DNA from: Mangifera indica
Taxonomy: Eukaryota > Streptophyta > Magnoliopsida > Sapindales > Anacardiaceae
Reading direction: 5' to 3'
Assembly: GCF_011075055.1 (NCBI RefSeq)
Contig: NC_058140.1
Location: forward strand, 21,205,945-21,269,944
Length of the DNA: 64,000 nt
In this document: piece by piece, positions 12,075 to 23,791 of the stretch
Layout: the number at the start of each line of letters is the position of its first letter
Numbering within the stretch: the first letter of the stretch is position 1
Notes under the pieces: generated by a model
Told to the model about the DNA's origin: nothing
What the model saw: only the letters and a program-made list of their open reading frames with translations
The model's database searches: none
Position numbers and translations under genes: made by a program

Positions 12075-12530
12075 AAGCGTTTGGTTGCAGTGTTTCAAAA
12101 ATTATCGTGGTTATTTATTTTTTATTATTTATATTATCTTATTTAATTTATTAATAATAAAAAATTATAATAATATTTTATTATCAGTATTAACGTAACA
12201 AATAATATAGGTGATAATTTGATTATCATTTTACTGTAGATATTAAAAGATTATCAAAGTAATCTTAATTTTATTATAATTATATTATTATTTATTAATT
12301 TTTAAGATAAAAATAAATTTATTTTTAATTAATATAACAAACAATATTAAAATATTTAAAAATAATTATATTCAAGAGTATTTAAGTAAAATAATTTATT
12401 ATTATTCCTTTATTATCATTAACCAAACACATTAATTATTTATATCATCTATTTTTATCAAATTTTATCAAAAGTAATAAAGTAATCTCCTTATTTTGGT
12501 AATAAAACATTATTCAAACCAAACACCTCC
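12075..12530 (-). mobile_element. PIF/Harbinger-type MITE, copy 2, in opposite orientation
   Basis: This is the same family as copy 1 but reversed. Its right end, read on the minus strand, is GGAGGTGTTTGGTTTG. It is flanked by TAA (12072-12074, shared with copy 1, and 12531-12533). Together copies 1 and 2 make a mirrored block of about 940 bases. Confidence 0.72.
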
Positions 12531-12533
12531 TAA

Positions 12534-13559
12534 CAGGTTTGGGTTTGAAATTATATTTGATTCAAAGTTAAACATGATTTGAGGCTACATTTCGATAGTT
12601 GGGCGAATTTAAGAGTATATCGATAGTATTTTATTAGAATTAGAGTTAAATTTTACTCAAATCGACTAGATATAATTGAAATTCAGATTGAATCATTCTT
12701 AACAATATTGCTCATTTTATCATTAATTCTGCAAATATTATTTATTTGTAAATCACTTCTAATTTAAATTTGAGTTAAATTCAAATTATTTTTTATTTAA
12801 ACTCGGCTCAAAATTAGCCTTAGCTTGAGCTTTTTTTGGGGTTGTTATTATTCTTCTTCTTTAACAAATTGCTTTCTTTTTTTGAATTCTTTTTCAACAA
12901 TATTTTTTCTTTTTTATAATATTTTTCTTAATTAATTTTTTATTTTCTTTTTTTAGTGGCTCATCTTCTTCTCTCCATGTCATTATTTACCATTTTAATC
13001 GTCTCGAGTTAATCTTTATTTAGATTTCAGTTTCATTTAAATTCACTCTTAGAGATAATTAGTTTATTCATCGGTAATATTATTTTATTCTTTTTTTTAT
13101 AGCACTTATTATTTTAATAAAAAATAAAATATTTTTATCCTAAAAATAAAATTATGACAAATTTAAGATTAATAAAACAATTATTTAAAACACAAAACCC
13201 TCTATATCATGGATCTCTCACATACTACCCAAAAACGAAAATCGTAATAAAACCAAGGGGAATATTCGAGATCCCAAATTACCTTAGATCAATTATTTGA
13301 ATAAAGAACATATTATATACAATATTAACGAAACAATACATTTTTTTTTGGGTATATCAAACCATATCTCTGTTATGATAAGTGTCTTCACAATTTACTA
13401 CAATGCAGTAAAACCAATATTTATCCTCGCATAAAAAGTTAAGTCAGGAAATCACAATGATGTTGAATGAAATTATTGTGAAGTTAAAAAGGAAAAATCA
13501 TTCATATCGGTGTTTTTAATAGACAATAATTAATAAAGTCTTTTATTACGTGATATTAT
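12534..13559. other. Gene-free AT-rich stretch
   Basis: About 1 kb of AT-rich sequence with no supported ORF or clear repeat structure. Homopolymer and T-rich runs are common (12840-13110). Confidence 0.5.
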
Positions 13560-14241
13560 GGGGATATTAATTAAAATCAGCAAAAAAAATTTCGTTTAAA
13601 TCTTTTTAGGCAAATATATAACGGTTTTACCTTTATAAGCAAATTAGTTTTAATTCAAAAAATACCATCTCCCGACTTATTTGATGATCATCACGCTTAA
13701 TTACATCAGACGCAAAACTTTTTTTCAACAAGTTTTTGGCATCATATATCGGTTACATTATGATTTAATGATTCAAAAACTTATTCGAAATATCAGTTAT
13801 CAGTTGAATTGAAAATATTAACATAAGTGAAAAGCTGGGTGAAGAAGGGTGTGTAGAGTGCACAGGGTGTGTGAGTGCATATGGGTGCAATTTAAGTGCG
13901 TAGAGTTATTCAACGTCATTTTCGACCCATCACCTAAGTCGCATAATGAAAACACGAACAACCCACCCGTCTGCTATCATGTTATCCTTCCATTCACATT
14001 GACATTACGGACGCCGGCAAACACTTCCGCAATGTCGTCTAATTCATTTAAGGTTCATACGTTTGAGAATCTTGGATGTATTGTCAAGATTGAAATTGTG
14101 ATTGAGATGGTTGCCTTAGGGTTAGGTTTATGTAAGAGGTTTTTAGTTTAGAGTTTTGTAGGTTTGCATTGTACTGTATTTTTGTCGGATTTGAATTTGT
14201 TTGTGTTGCCCGTGACAAAGAGGAAAGGGTCCGGCTCATTT

Positions 14242-14455
14242 CGCACACACATACACATAGCATCCAGTACACACCCTTGACCTACCCACGCACATGTTAC
14301 ACACTGTTTACGCACCCGCTCACTATATATGCACCATGTACGCAATGTTTACGCACCCATGTACCCTATGCGCACCTAATCACACCTTACACACCAATGC
14401 ACCCTTTGCTCACCCTATACGCACCCAATCACCTCTTACACACCCTATACACACT
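14242..14455. repeat. Internal CACCC-type minisatellite of the MULE
   Basis: About 200 bases of degenerate 8-12-base repeats around TACGCACCC, TACACACC and CACCCTATACGC. The same word set recurs at 16880-17005 and, inverted, at 13838-13885, tying the array to the element. Short ORFs here translate to THTH/YTPLH repeats and are not genes. Confidence 0.7.
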
Positions 14456-14633
14456 CTTACCTATATTACAAATTTTCTGTTTTTAGGGGTCTTTTTAGAG
14501 AATTTCAATTAATAATCGGTCTGGTGAAAGGCGTTACAATGATGCACATAATTGTACAGTTACAATCAAAGTTATAAGTCATGTAGAAACAATTAAGCAT
14601 ATCAGGACTTCACTTACTCCTTGACAAAAAGAA

Positions 14634-15060
14634 ATGTTCAGAAAAAGTTGTTTAGGCCAATTTCCGAGTTTAGAAATTTTGAAACATAATTCTCTTTTGA
14701 TGCATTATGTATTGTTTCGACAGATTAATAAAAGAGTATTAAGTAAAAAATTTTGGATCTGACTGAATGGAGTAGATTACAAATTTGATCCTGTTAAATT
14801 TGCTCTGATAACTAGGTTAAAATTTTGTAAAGAAATGGATAGAAGTAATAGGGTAGTAGGAGATTCACAGTTAAAAAATAAGTACTTTTCAGAGATTACG
14901 CATGTAACCTATAGTCATCTAGTAAAAGTTTTAAAAAAAAAAAGCATGAGGGAGTAATGATAAAGATGCTGTAAAAATAGCTATGTTATATTTGTTTCAC
15001 TATGCGTTAATGGGAGTAGATAATAAAAAAGTTATATCAAAATATACATCCAATACCAAA
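14634..15060 (+). pseudogene. DUF1985-domain gene fragment (MULE-carried ULP1-type gene), broken
   Basis: From an ATG at 14634 the frame reads to 14957 with one stop (TGA at 14760). After a +1 shift it continues to about 15060. Recognisable DUF1985 stretches are SCLGQFPSL, LMHYVLFRQI, YKFDPVKFALITRLKF, LKNKYFSEI and, after the shift, KDAVKIAMLYLFHYALMGVD. DUF1985 is the N-terminal domain of plant ULP1-like peptidase genes carried by transposons. The C48 peptidase part is missing: sequence changes directly into the oppositely oriented transposase remnant at about 15060, implying an internal deletion. Assignment rests on motif memory, not alignment. Confidence 0.72.
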
Positions 15061-15061
15061 T

Positions 15062-16016
15062 GTTAATGGATAAATTTGATTATTTTCATCATACCCACTG
15101 CAATAAAAAATGTACCCCAACATCGACCTTTCAAGAATGCCCCATCAATACAAATAACGAGACAATAATAATCACGAAATGCTCTAATAGAGTATCCTAA
15201 AGCCATGAAGACAAAATGAAATCGATTATCCTCATCATTGTCTATTTGTGTAATGATGCTAGGGTTTCATTGTTCAAGGTTGTAACAAAATATCAGTAAT
15301 AGTCTGAATGACTCCTCTGGCGAACCTTTTATCTCATTCGAAGCCTAATTCTTAGCACGCCAAGGTTGTACATAAGAGATATCAATTTGATATTCATCTG
15401 CTATATTCGTGATGATATCTATCGGCCTATAGACACGGTCATCTGCAGTAAATAATGTCTGTAATATTTTTTTTAGTGCCCTTTTACTTGTTTGTCTATG
15501 ATTAGGTCTTATGACATCGTGATGACAAGTGTGTGTTACTAACTTTCGTAACACAAAAATGTCACTATTGTTTAACTTCACCCCTTCCACTCTCCATTTG
15601 CATTGTTAATGCACACACTTTATATCTCATCTCTTTTTATTAGAACTTGATACCCTAAATTGATAACTATTTTCTAGTGCATCCTTAGATAAGGTGGCTA
15701 TTAAAATTTGTTTAGAATTAAATTGATCGTTGACTTTGAATCTGCCATTGTGTGATGCAACTGCGTGAATTTCAGTTCCCTTATTTTCTACATGTCTATA
15801 TAGCTTTGGACCATCAAAAAATGGATTCAAACCATAATGTATTAAACTTTCATGCACTAACCCTGATGGACTAATCCCTACATCATCAATAACATCATCA
15901 CCCCCTTTAGAACTATCAATATCATTGCCACAATTACAATCAATACCGCCATCATCATGACTATGATATTCATCTTCTCCATCAGAATAAAAATCATTTG
16001 TTAGTAATTCGCCCAT
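15062..16016 (-). pseudogene. MURA-type (MuDR) transposase pseudogene, C-terminally truncated
   Basis: One minus-strand frame holds about 315 codons with nonsense codons at 15624, 15606, 15347 and near 15266 but no frameshift. It has an acidic N-terminal part and a MuDR-type DNA-binding region (FNSKQILIATLSKDA, CKWRVEGVKL, HTCHHDVIRPNHRQTS, YRPIDIITNIADEYQI, SYVQPWRAKN). The start of the MULE DDE domain follows (DNRFHFVFMALGYSIRAF, CIDGAFLKGRCWGTFFIAVG, including the first catalytic Asp). The remainder of the catalytic domain is gone. The stops fit C-to-T or G-to-A changes, as expected for methylated, silenced DNA. The element cannot transpose on its own. Confidence 0.85.
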
Positions 16017-16879
16017 TTGATAACATCCTTCGGGTGTACCCTATAGTGGTTCTGAACTTCTTTCTTCATGTGCTCAATCTTGAGAAAGATTTCAACTAAC
16101 ACCAATCTCAATATCAACACGGTTAAAGTTTACATTTATTTTACTCCTTTCTGGTGTACTTTCTCGTTGCGTATATATATTATCTACGGAGTGAACTTTG
16201 GTGGATAGGGAAGGGTTTTGATGAACCATTTGGTGAATTCCTTGTTCTGTTTTTGGATGTTGTTGTTCATTGTTAGCTTATACTTTTTTCTATATATTGT
16301 TGTTTAATTTGGTTTGCCACCATTTCAAGAAATAAAGAAGACTTTCTTAGTGACTTAAACAACTTCATCATCTTTTGAACATCATATATGGCAAATCACT
16401 GAATTCTCTTAGATTTGACATATAAATTTTTATCTCAGAAGAACTTTTATCGATACTTAAGCAAGAAGATACTGCTTCCACAAATCCATCATAATTGATT
16501 TTTCTACTTACTGAAACTAATGGTTGAACTTCACTAATATATTTTAAATTATTATCACCTTCTTTGCGTCATTGCCCACCAAATTCAAGCATGAATATCA
16601 TTTCATCCAATTTTTTCAAGCAATTGAAGCAAGTGAAAATAAAAGAAGTGAAATATAATTTGTTCATAATCAATTAAATAAAGAATAAAAAAGTGAATTT
16701 GTGTTGATGGGGTAAATATTTCATCTCCCTTCAAGCTAACCATCCAAATCATTAATTACTCAAATCAATTTTTTTTTATCAATTATATTCGTACAATTGA
16801 TTAATGACAAGTGCTTTCATAATAAGAGTTGCATTAAGTTTTTAGTTTCCCCGGCTAGTTAGCTCACAATTTTCCACGA
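16017..16879. other. Non-coding interior of the MULE
   Basis: This stretch is upstream of the transposase remnant on the minus strand. It has no open frame and is probably the decayed promoter/5' region of the transposase gene. Confidence 0.4.
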
Positions 16880-17005
16880 CTTGCGCACCCTACACACCCC
16901 CTCACAACTTACACACCCTTTACGCATACACCTTACATACATTCCACGCACTCTTTACACACCTTGTACGTATATCATGCACCTTTTACGCACCTTATGT
17001 AACAC
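16880..17005. repeat. Right subterminal minisatellite of the MULE
   Basis: Degenerate repeats of CGCACCCTACACACC type, inverted relative to the GGGTGTGTAGAGTGC repeats at 13838-13885. Clustered subterminal repeats serve as transposase binding sites in several transposon families; here that role is inferred. Confidence 0.65.
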
Positions 17006-17613
17006 CAGTTCACACTCACCATTCTCCTCACCTATGTCATTTTTTTTGTTACTATCTGTATTTAAAACCCTAAATAAAAATTTATTAATTTTCAAATATG
17101 TCTTTAATCCTTAAGACATGACTTAGTGAGTGTTTGAATAAAAAATTATTAAATCTCATAAAAAAATTATGCAACTGAACATGACATAAATAGTCGAGAG
17201 TAACATTATTAGTCGAGAAAGTATTTTTAAAATTAATACTAAATTTACTTATAAAAGTAAATTATTGTATGTTTACCTCAAAAGATTTAAACAGAAAAAG
17301 TTTTATCGGTCTTGTTTAATACCCCTGATGATATTTTTGACAAATCAAACAGAAAAATTAGAAGATTAATTACCGGATAATCAAATATTTATTACCTAGA
17401 AAACTCAAATTTCTTTCTTACAGGTATTTCACGTGCCTCCTTCGTTTTCGCTCTCATTTACCGTCTCTCACCTCTCTTTTTGGCTTCCCCTAAAATCAAT
17501 CAACCAGTCCTTTTATTGATTATAAACTTCTAGGGTTTCAATTCAATTGCTTCTTTTGAAGCATTTTATAGTCTCCCTTCTCAATCTTTCCTTATTTTAA
17601 ATTTTATTTCGTC

Positions 17614-20600
17614 ATGTCTAAGAGGTATCCCTTCTGTCTCCCTCCTCTTATTTGATGCAGATTGATGGACTGATTCATTCAATTTTATTCTTTAATTTAC
17701 TTTAATATTTCATGTGGGTTTTTTTTTTTATTTGAGATTTTTTCGTTCAATTGATTAGGAAACGGAACTGATTGAAATTAGGGATTGATTTTTACCTTTT
17801 TGATTGTTTTTTGGTTCATTTTGGTCACTGATTGAATAACCTTTTCATTTTCTGATTTTCTCAGGGTACTTTGCAAGTTCTTTGCTCATGGAGCATGCCT
17901 GAAGGGCGAGCATTGTGAATTTTCACATGACTGGAAGGATCCTTCGAATAATGTAAACAATTTTAGTTCTGTACATAATTTTATTAAAAGTTATTGTCTG
18001 TCTTCTCATTGCTTCTTACTGGTTTATCATCTTAGATTTGCACTTACTACCAGAAAGGGGTGTGCTTGTATGGTAGTAGATGCAGGTATGAACACGTCAA
18101 GCCTTCTCGGTCAGAGTCATCTGCATCATCTTCGTCAACAATTTCTCGTCCTATAAGAGCTGCTTCCAGTGAGTTAATTACAGTTCCAGGGGCTATTTTG
18201 GAGCTATCTGCTTTGAGTAGACCTTATCGTCCTCCTGATAAACCAGTATGGAATTTGGATTCTGGGTGTAATGATTCTTTAGATAATGGTGATGTGGTTG
18301 TGGAGCCAAGGAATCTCAAACCAGCTGATCTTTCAATATGCTCTTTTGCCGCTGCCGGCAATTGTCCCCGTGGGGATAAATGTCCTCATGTTCATGGAGA
18401 TATGTGTCCAACTTGTGGGAAGCATTGCTTGCATCCTTTCAGACCTGAAGAAAGAGAAGACCATTTGAAAACATGTGAGAAAAAGCAAAAGCACCTTGAG
18501 GCTTTAAGACGTAGCCAGGAAATAGAATGCAGCGTGTGCCTGGATCGTGTTTTATCAAAATCAACACCAGCTGAACGAAAGTTTGGTTTGCTATCTGAGT
18601 GTGATCATCCATTCTGTATATCCTGTATCAGAAATTGGCGTAGTAGTTCCCCAACCTCTGGAATGGATGTTAATACTGCATTGCGGACTTGTCCAATTTG
18701 CCGCAAGCTATCATACTTTGTCATTCCAAGTGTCATTTGGTATTACACACCAGAAGAAAAGCAGGAAATTGTTGATAGCTACAAGGCAAAACTCAGGTGA
18801 TTTTGTTGCTATAAACGCATGTTGTATCACTGGTTTTTCAACTTTATTGCTGACATTTTCAAGTTATTTTTTAACATGCATGTCATGGAGTTGGAATTTG
18901 AGGATTAGGGTTGCAATTTATTTAAACATGGGAAAAAAGAGGATATTTATTTTCTTGTCTTTCGTGTCTTTGGAATTTAAGGCATTTACAAAGTTATGAC
19001 TTTGAATATTCTAAACGAAAATTTGACTATAGTTTGATTAATAAATAGCATATCTGAAGAACCTAATAGACAGGAAAAGAAGCTGCCAGTTGAACATGAA
19101 TCTTATGTATTATGTTGGACAGTAGTATCAGATATTAGGTCTTAATTCCTGAGAAATGGGATTATCTAATTTCTTTTAATCCTATTGATTGGGAAAAATG
19201 TTGAGTTGATGAGATTTATGAGAACATCCAGTAGTCATGGTCTTGGAGGTAACTGTTTTCTTTAAACTTTCTTTTAGGTCAATTGATTGCAAACACTTCA
19301 ACTTTGGTAATGGAAATTGCCCATTTGGAACTAGTTGTTTCTACAAGGTAATATACATATACATATATATATTATGTATGTATGTATGAACTACAGCTGC
19401 TCTGTTGTGCTTTTCTCTTCTCTTTCCTTGTAGTGTGTAGCTGGTTATGTTGCGAATGTATTGGAATATGAGCAACTTTGTTTCACTTTTATATGCTTGT
19501 TGAAGGCCATGAAAAAGTTGGAGGTTCCTTTTATTCGCTTGCTGTGCTTCCCTGTTTCTGTTTTAGTGATAATTATGCATGTTTGTTATCTACTCTGGTT
19601 ATCTTTTGTGATGCTTTAATTATCACTTCTTCCTGTAGTGGAATCTGGTAAAGATACATTTGCAACGTTTGCCGTGGATTAGATGAATGGATGATTGTGG
19701 GAAAGTCAAGAGATTATATATGATTTAATCTGATCATTATATTATGTTTTGGTAATTTTTTGTAGTTTGTACATCTGATGAATATCCACTCCATGTCTGC
19801 TATATAGTGAAGAGTCTCAATCATGTAGAAGAAATGCACATAAAAATATTGTGCAAACATGTTTAAAATATTATGCATCAGTGATCAGTGTCCAGTGTCC
19901 ATGCACATGCTATCTATAAGACCTTGTCTCAACATTCTTCTGTTCTAATTCATGGCCATGCAAAATCTTTCATCTTGTTGGTCATTTCTGCTTGACTCTA
20001 ACATCTGCAATCAGATTTCAAATAGCAGACGTATAGATTACTATTGTAAGTGAAGATATCTTCTGGGCTTGTTAGAGTGTCTAGTGCTTGGTTGTATAGA
20101 GCATGCATTTGACCCTTACATTTCTTCCATCATCTTAGGAAGACATTCTGTTTTACCTACTGCTGTCACCTCCCTTCCTAGGTGATGCCATTTGAACATC
20201 AATCCCTCCTTGCATTGCTTCTGTTAGAGACTTTATGACTATCCACTCTATCTTCCCATCATCGTATGTGCTGCAGTTGCTTGCTGCTTATCCTGGGGCC
20301 TATCATGTTTTCTACCATCCTGTTCATTGTTAACTGTGAAATATTGCCATTAATTTTTTCTACTTAGTGCGCTTTAAGTTTGCTTGGAGATCATTCCTTT
20401 CAGAAGTCATTCTTAGACCATGACACTCTCTCAATATGTATATCTGCAGTAGGAAATTCAACTCTCTCTATTCACATTATATTTTCAATCAGGAATATGA
20501 TGCTTTTTCTTTACTTTTAGTGAATTCATTGATGACTGTAGCACAGGGGTAGAGCACACACTGTTGTTTGTGCTATCAATCACTTGGATTTCACTCTGTT

Positions 20601-21832
20601 CTTAGAGATTCTGCTGAAATCTATAGTAGGTAGTGTGATGCACGTTTTTATGTGTTTTATAGCTCGTAGCAGAGAGTGTTGGCTTATGACTTCTTTAATG
20701 GATAGAATGTTGTGTTGTGTTCCAGCATAAAATCAGGCCAGGCTCATACATGTGGAAATATCACAGACCACCTCCCCACAGGTGACCTCCATGCAGATCC
20801 AATTTTGTGGATATGGATTAGGGCTGGATTCGAGCCGAGCCGAGCTCGGCTCGGTTTATTTATGGGCGGCTCGAGCTCGGCTCGTTTTCGGTTCGGCTCG
20901 TTTTTTATTATCAAAACGACATCGTTTTTAATATATATTGATCAAAACGACGTCGTTTTTTATAAAAATTTAAAAAAAAAAATCTACCGAGTCAGCTCGC
21001 TCGAGCCGAGCTCGAGCTGGCTCGGCTCGAGTCCAGCCCTGATATGGATTCATTTATTGATGCATTCGAGTCACAAGATGAGCCTGATATTTTTGATGTT
21101 GAATTTGAAAATGAAGTTAGAATGTCTTTAGATTTGGAGATGGCTTTGTTATTAACACAACTGGACTTTGAAACAAGTGACTCAAGTGATAATGAGAGTT
21201 ATTCTGATTAAGTTATTAGAACTAACGATCTAACCTCCAGTCTATTCTGTGTTGGTCATTTGAGTTGTAGGCATACTGGCTTTTGGTAGCAAACACAATT
21301 TTGCATCATTGAAATGTAAAGTTGTGTCTTTTTTCTTTTTGGACATCTAAGTGGTGTTATTTATAATGAAGTCTAGTTCATTATGATTGTAATTTTCTTC
21401 ATCTGTCGACAATAAATGGTGTACTGCAATATTCGCAATGACCTGCCTGGAAAAATTCTCTATTGGTTGATGTGTGTATTTTGGTAATTATATGTTATCC
21501 TGCATGATTTTTGTGATGCCTGTAAGAATAATTCACTACAATGAATCGATTAAGTTTAGCTGTAATTAGATTTTGTTTATGCATGTTCATTTGCAGCATG
21601 CTTATCAAGATGGTCGTTTGGAGGAAGTTGCTCTCCGTCACCTTGGGGCTGAAGATGGAAACACAGTGATAGCAAAAGATATCAGGTTTATTAGGCTCTA
21701 ATAATAAAAATAGTGTTGTTTATACTTTCATTGTTTTCCTTCTTTTGCTGGTAATACTAACTCTATTTGCTTACTAGATTTTGGGTTGTTTACAGGCTGT
21801 CAGACTTTCTTAGTAATTTGCATATAAGGTGA
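17614..21832 (+). CDS. MKRN: Makorin: CCCH/RING E3 ubiquitin ligase
   Basis: Six coding exons, 17614-17624, 17865-17952, 18036-18796, 19278-19347, 21597-21685 and 21796-21832, give 351 aa. The makorin order of domains is complete. Two N-terminal CCCH fingers ([38 protein letters not shown]) come first. A third CCCH plus the makorin Cys-His block follows ([20 protein letters not shown]). Then a C3HC4 RING (CSVCLDRVL ... [13 protein letters not shown] ... CPICRK) and a fourth CCCH ([20 protein letters not shown]+H). The final His comes from the next exon. The C-terminus ([14 protein letters not shown] ... [13 protein letters not shown]) is typical of plant makorins. Such proteins ubiquitinate targets through the RING, and the CCCH fingers can bind RNA. 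The first coding exon has only 11 bases. The 2.2-kb intron 4 contains a second, damaged terminal exon and a MITE. Confidence 0.95.
20726..21211 (+). pseudogene. Damaged alternative last exon of makorin
   Basis: A splice acceptor (TTCCAG) precedes CATAAAATCAGGCCAGGC, whose first codon is His, exactly what is needed to finish the fourth CCCH finger. The frame reads [19 protein letters not shown], then a TGA (20783-20785), then continues to GATATGGAT. There a 221-base insertion interrupts it. After the insertion the same phase resumes for 56 codons of acidic sequence ([17 protein letters not shown] ... [10 protein letters not shown]) ending TAA at 21211. Removing the insert with one target copy gives an 84-codon tail with one internal stop, like the acidic C-terminal isoform of other plant makorins. 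If spliced in now, the product would end 19 residues after the junction. Confidence 0.78.
20820..21040. mobile_element. 221-bp MITE with 21-bp terminal inverted repeats and 10-bp target duplication
   Basis: The ends are AGGGCTGGATTCGAGCCGAG and, inverted, AGGGCTGGACTCGAGCCGAG (one difference). GATATGGATT is duplicated exactly at 20810-20819 and 21041-21050. The interior has GAGCTCGGCTCG-type inverted repeats and two AAAACGACRTCGTTTTT strings. A 9-10-bp duplication points to Mutator-type mobilisation. The intact duplication suggests a fairly recent insertion. Confidence 0.88.
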
Positions 21833-23791
21833 AAAGCACTGCTAGAGTCTTCCATTGTAAGTTTCAATAAATGACCCCACTGGAATATGTGACATCACTA
21901 ACTTATTTGTTGTTGTATTTATATGAGAAGTCTCCTCCAACTGTGAGGCATCAGCCGCGTATTATGATTTGTTGAAACCCTAGTTCATGAATGCAGGATA
22001 TCAAATATGTCTGTATACGCTGCAACTTTGATGTGGAAGTCCTCTTCTATTGTCAGTGTCGTACTCTATTTTTTTCTGAGGTAAGGTGATGTTATCTGAA
22101 ATCTTTTGGTGCCTACTTCCCATATAACTTTAGTTCTTCGCTAAAATCATAATGACCTTGTTTCTTTAAGGGAGCGTTTGGTCTTTCCATTGCTTGAATT
22201 TGAAATTTATTGAAGCTCAAATTTCTTAATAAAATCCTTGACAGAACATTTGGCCCCGCTACCCTCCTACTTTCCTTACTGCATAAGATGCAGCTTTGAT
22301 GTTTTCTTTCTAATTATGCTTTAGCTGTGCATCAGTAGCTTTTGTCTTTGTTGTCATCACAAGGTACTTAATGATATGGAATCAAATGACGAAATTCTAG
22401 TAGTTACAGTAGAAAATTTATAATTTCTAGAATTTAACTTTCAACTAGATGTAGTTTTCTAAACTAAAGATTTGTCATATTCTTGTACTTGTTGGTTATT
22501 GTTACCAATTTCTTTTCTTTTCCTCAGTCTCTATTCCGTGGAGGCTTTGGTATTACCAAAACCCCCATTGGCTCGGATTCTTTATATGCGAAAAAAATTT
22601 CGTGTTTGTATTATTGAAATAATTGTTGTGAAATGCAGGATTGCTTGGTGAGGGGACCTTGAATGAGAGAAGCTGGAGCATGGTGGGTTGTATAACAAAC
22701 TGCATAATATGAGATCTGAATTTAATAAGATTGATATGACAGGAGTGATGAATTTGAAATAAAAATATAATGTCAGTTTCAGAATATTTTTTAACCCACT
22801 GGGCTTGACATATGTCCTCAAAACTGTTTGTATTTGGGACTGGGTTTTATTTGGATGATTACCAGGGCTTTTTTTCTTAAAAGAATTGTGAGCCACCCTG
22901 GTATCCTATTTTTATCAGCAAAACCATGTTTAGTAGCGATAGCTACTAGCTTGTGTACGAACGATAATATTTCATTATATAATTCAAAATCATTCAATTA
23001 TGTGGTGATATGTCTTTATTAGTATACATATTAGTATTCATTGTTAGTATAGAGAGTTTTAATGTATTTTATACTAATTGTATCGGAATTTTATACAAGG
23101 AAAGCTTGAAATCTATAAGCTACACCGGGCCTTTGACTTCATATTCTGTCATTTTATTTAGTTTCATTGGTACATTATGTTCATATTTGAAGTGAAAAAT
23201 CAAAATCAAATTAGATATAACAAAATTATATATACTAATAATGAGTATTAATTTTGCTTAAAAACTAATGTTGAAATGGGTAGAGTTGCTAAAAGGTTTA
23301 GTTCAAAGAGAAATGATACACGTTAAGGAGAGATGATGAAAACAGCTGCAGCAATCAAGATTTACTTTTCTTGCTACTCATGAATAGAAGAGTTTCTATG
23401 ACTTGTATTGGAGGTTGGTTAGTTATGAACACAAGAGTTTTTACTAGTAATTATGAATAGAAAAATTTGCACCCTGGATTCAATGAACTATCTCTTTATA
23501 CCCAAATAAATAAAGCCTATAGTCTCCCCATTATGGGATGATATGCAAAAGCATGAATTCTTATACACTCCAAATGTGAACTAGATAGAGCATTGTTGAA
23601 AAATAAGAGGAATGAGTTAATGTGACATACCTTATGTTATAATTGAAGCACAAATTCAGGATATTCCTGTCTCTTTTGAAGATCCTGAACCACATAAGAT
23701 AAAACATTCAAAATAATGCAAAATCATTATTTTTTCATGTCCCACCTTATCACGATGGGTAATTTTGTAATAGATGAAGGCGACAAATCAT
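21833..23791. other. Intergenic region after makorin
   Basis: Makorin 3' UTR and spacer between convergent genes. ORFs at 22582-23195 are T-rich, hydrophobic and match nothing I know. A GGGAGCGTTTGGTC string at about 22170 hints at an old MITE end, but no partner end is clear. Confidence 0.45.

Larger units (their letters stand above)
13560..17325 (-). mobile_element. Decayed Mutator-like element (MULE) with DUF1985 and transposase remnants
   Basis: The two ends align as long inverted repeats for about 130 bases. Both begin GGGG; both hold TTTAAATCTTTT-AGG and TTTATAAG-AAATT in the same order. Flanking 9-mers are TGATATTAT (13551-13559) and TGATGATAT (17326-17334), a 7/9 match consistent with the 9-bp MULE target duplication. 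Inside the arms lie minisatellites in opposite orientation: GGGTGT-type at 13838-13885 and CACCC-type at 16880-17005. The core has a DUF1985 fragment on the + strand and a MURA-type transposase pseudogene on the - strand. This combination resembles ULP1-carrying MULEs known from plants (Kaonashi-type). Confidence 0.8.

Noticed and set aside
14169..14512. His/Thr/Tyr-rich repeat ORFs
   Set aside because: Translation of the CACCC minisatellite inside the MULE; all frames give such repeats.
20712..21131. 139-codon ORF spanning the makorin MITE
   Set aside because: It reads through the MITE in a frame different from the makorin alternative exon, so it arises by chance from the insertion.
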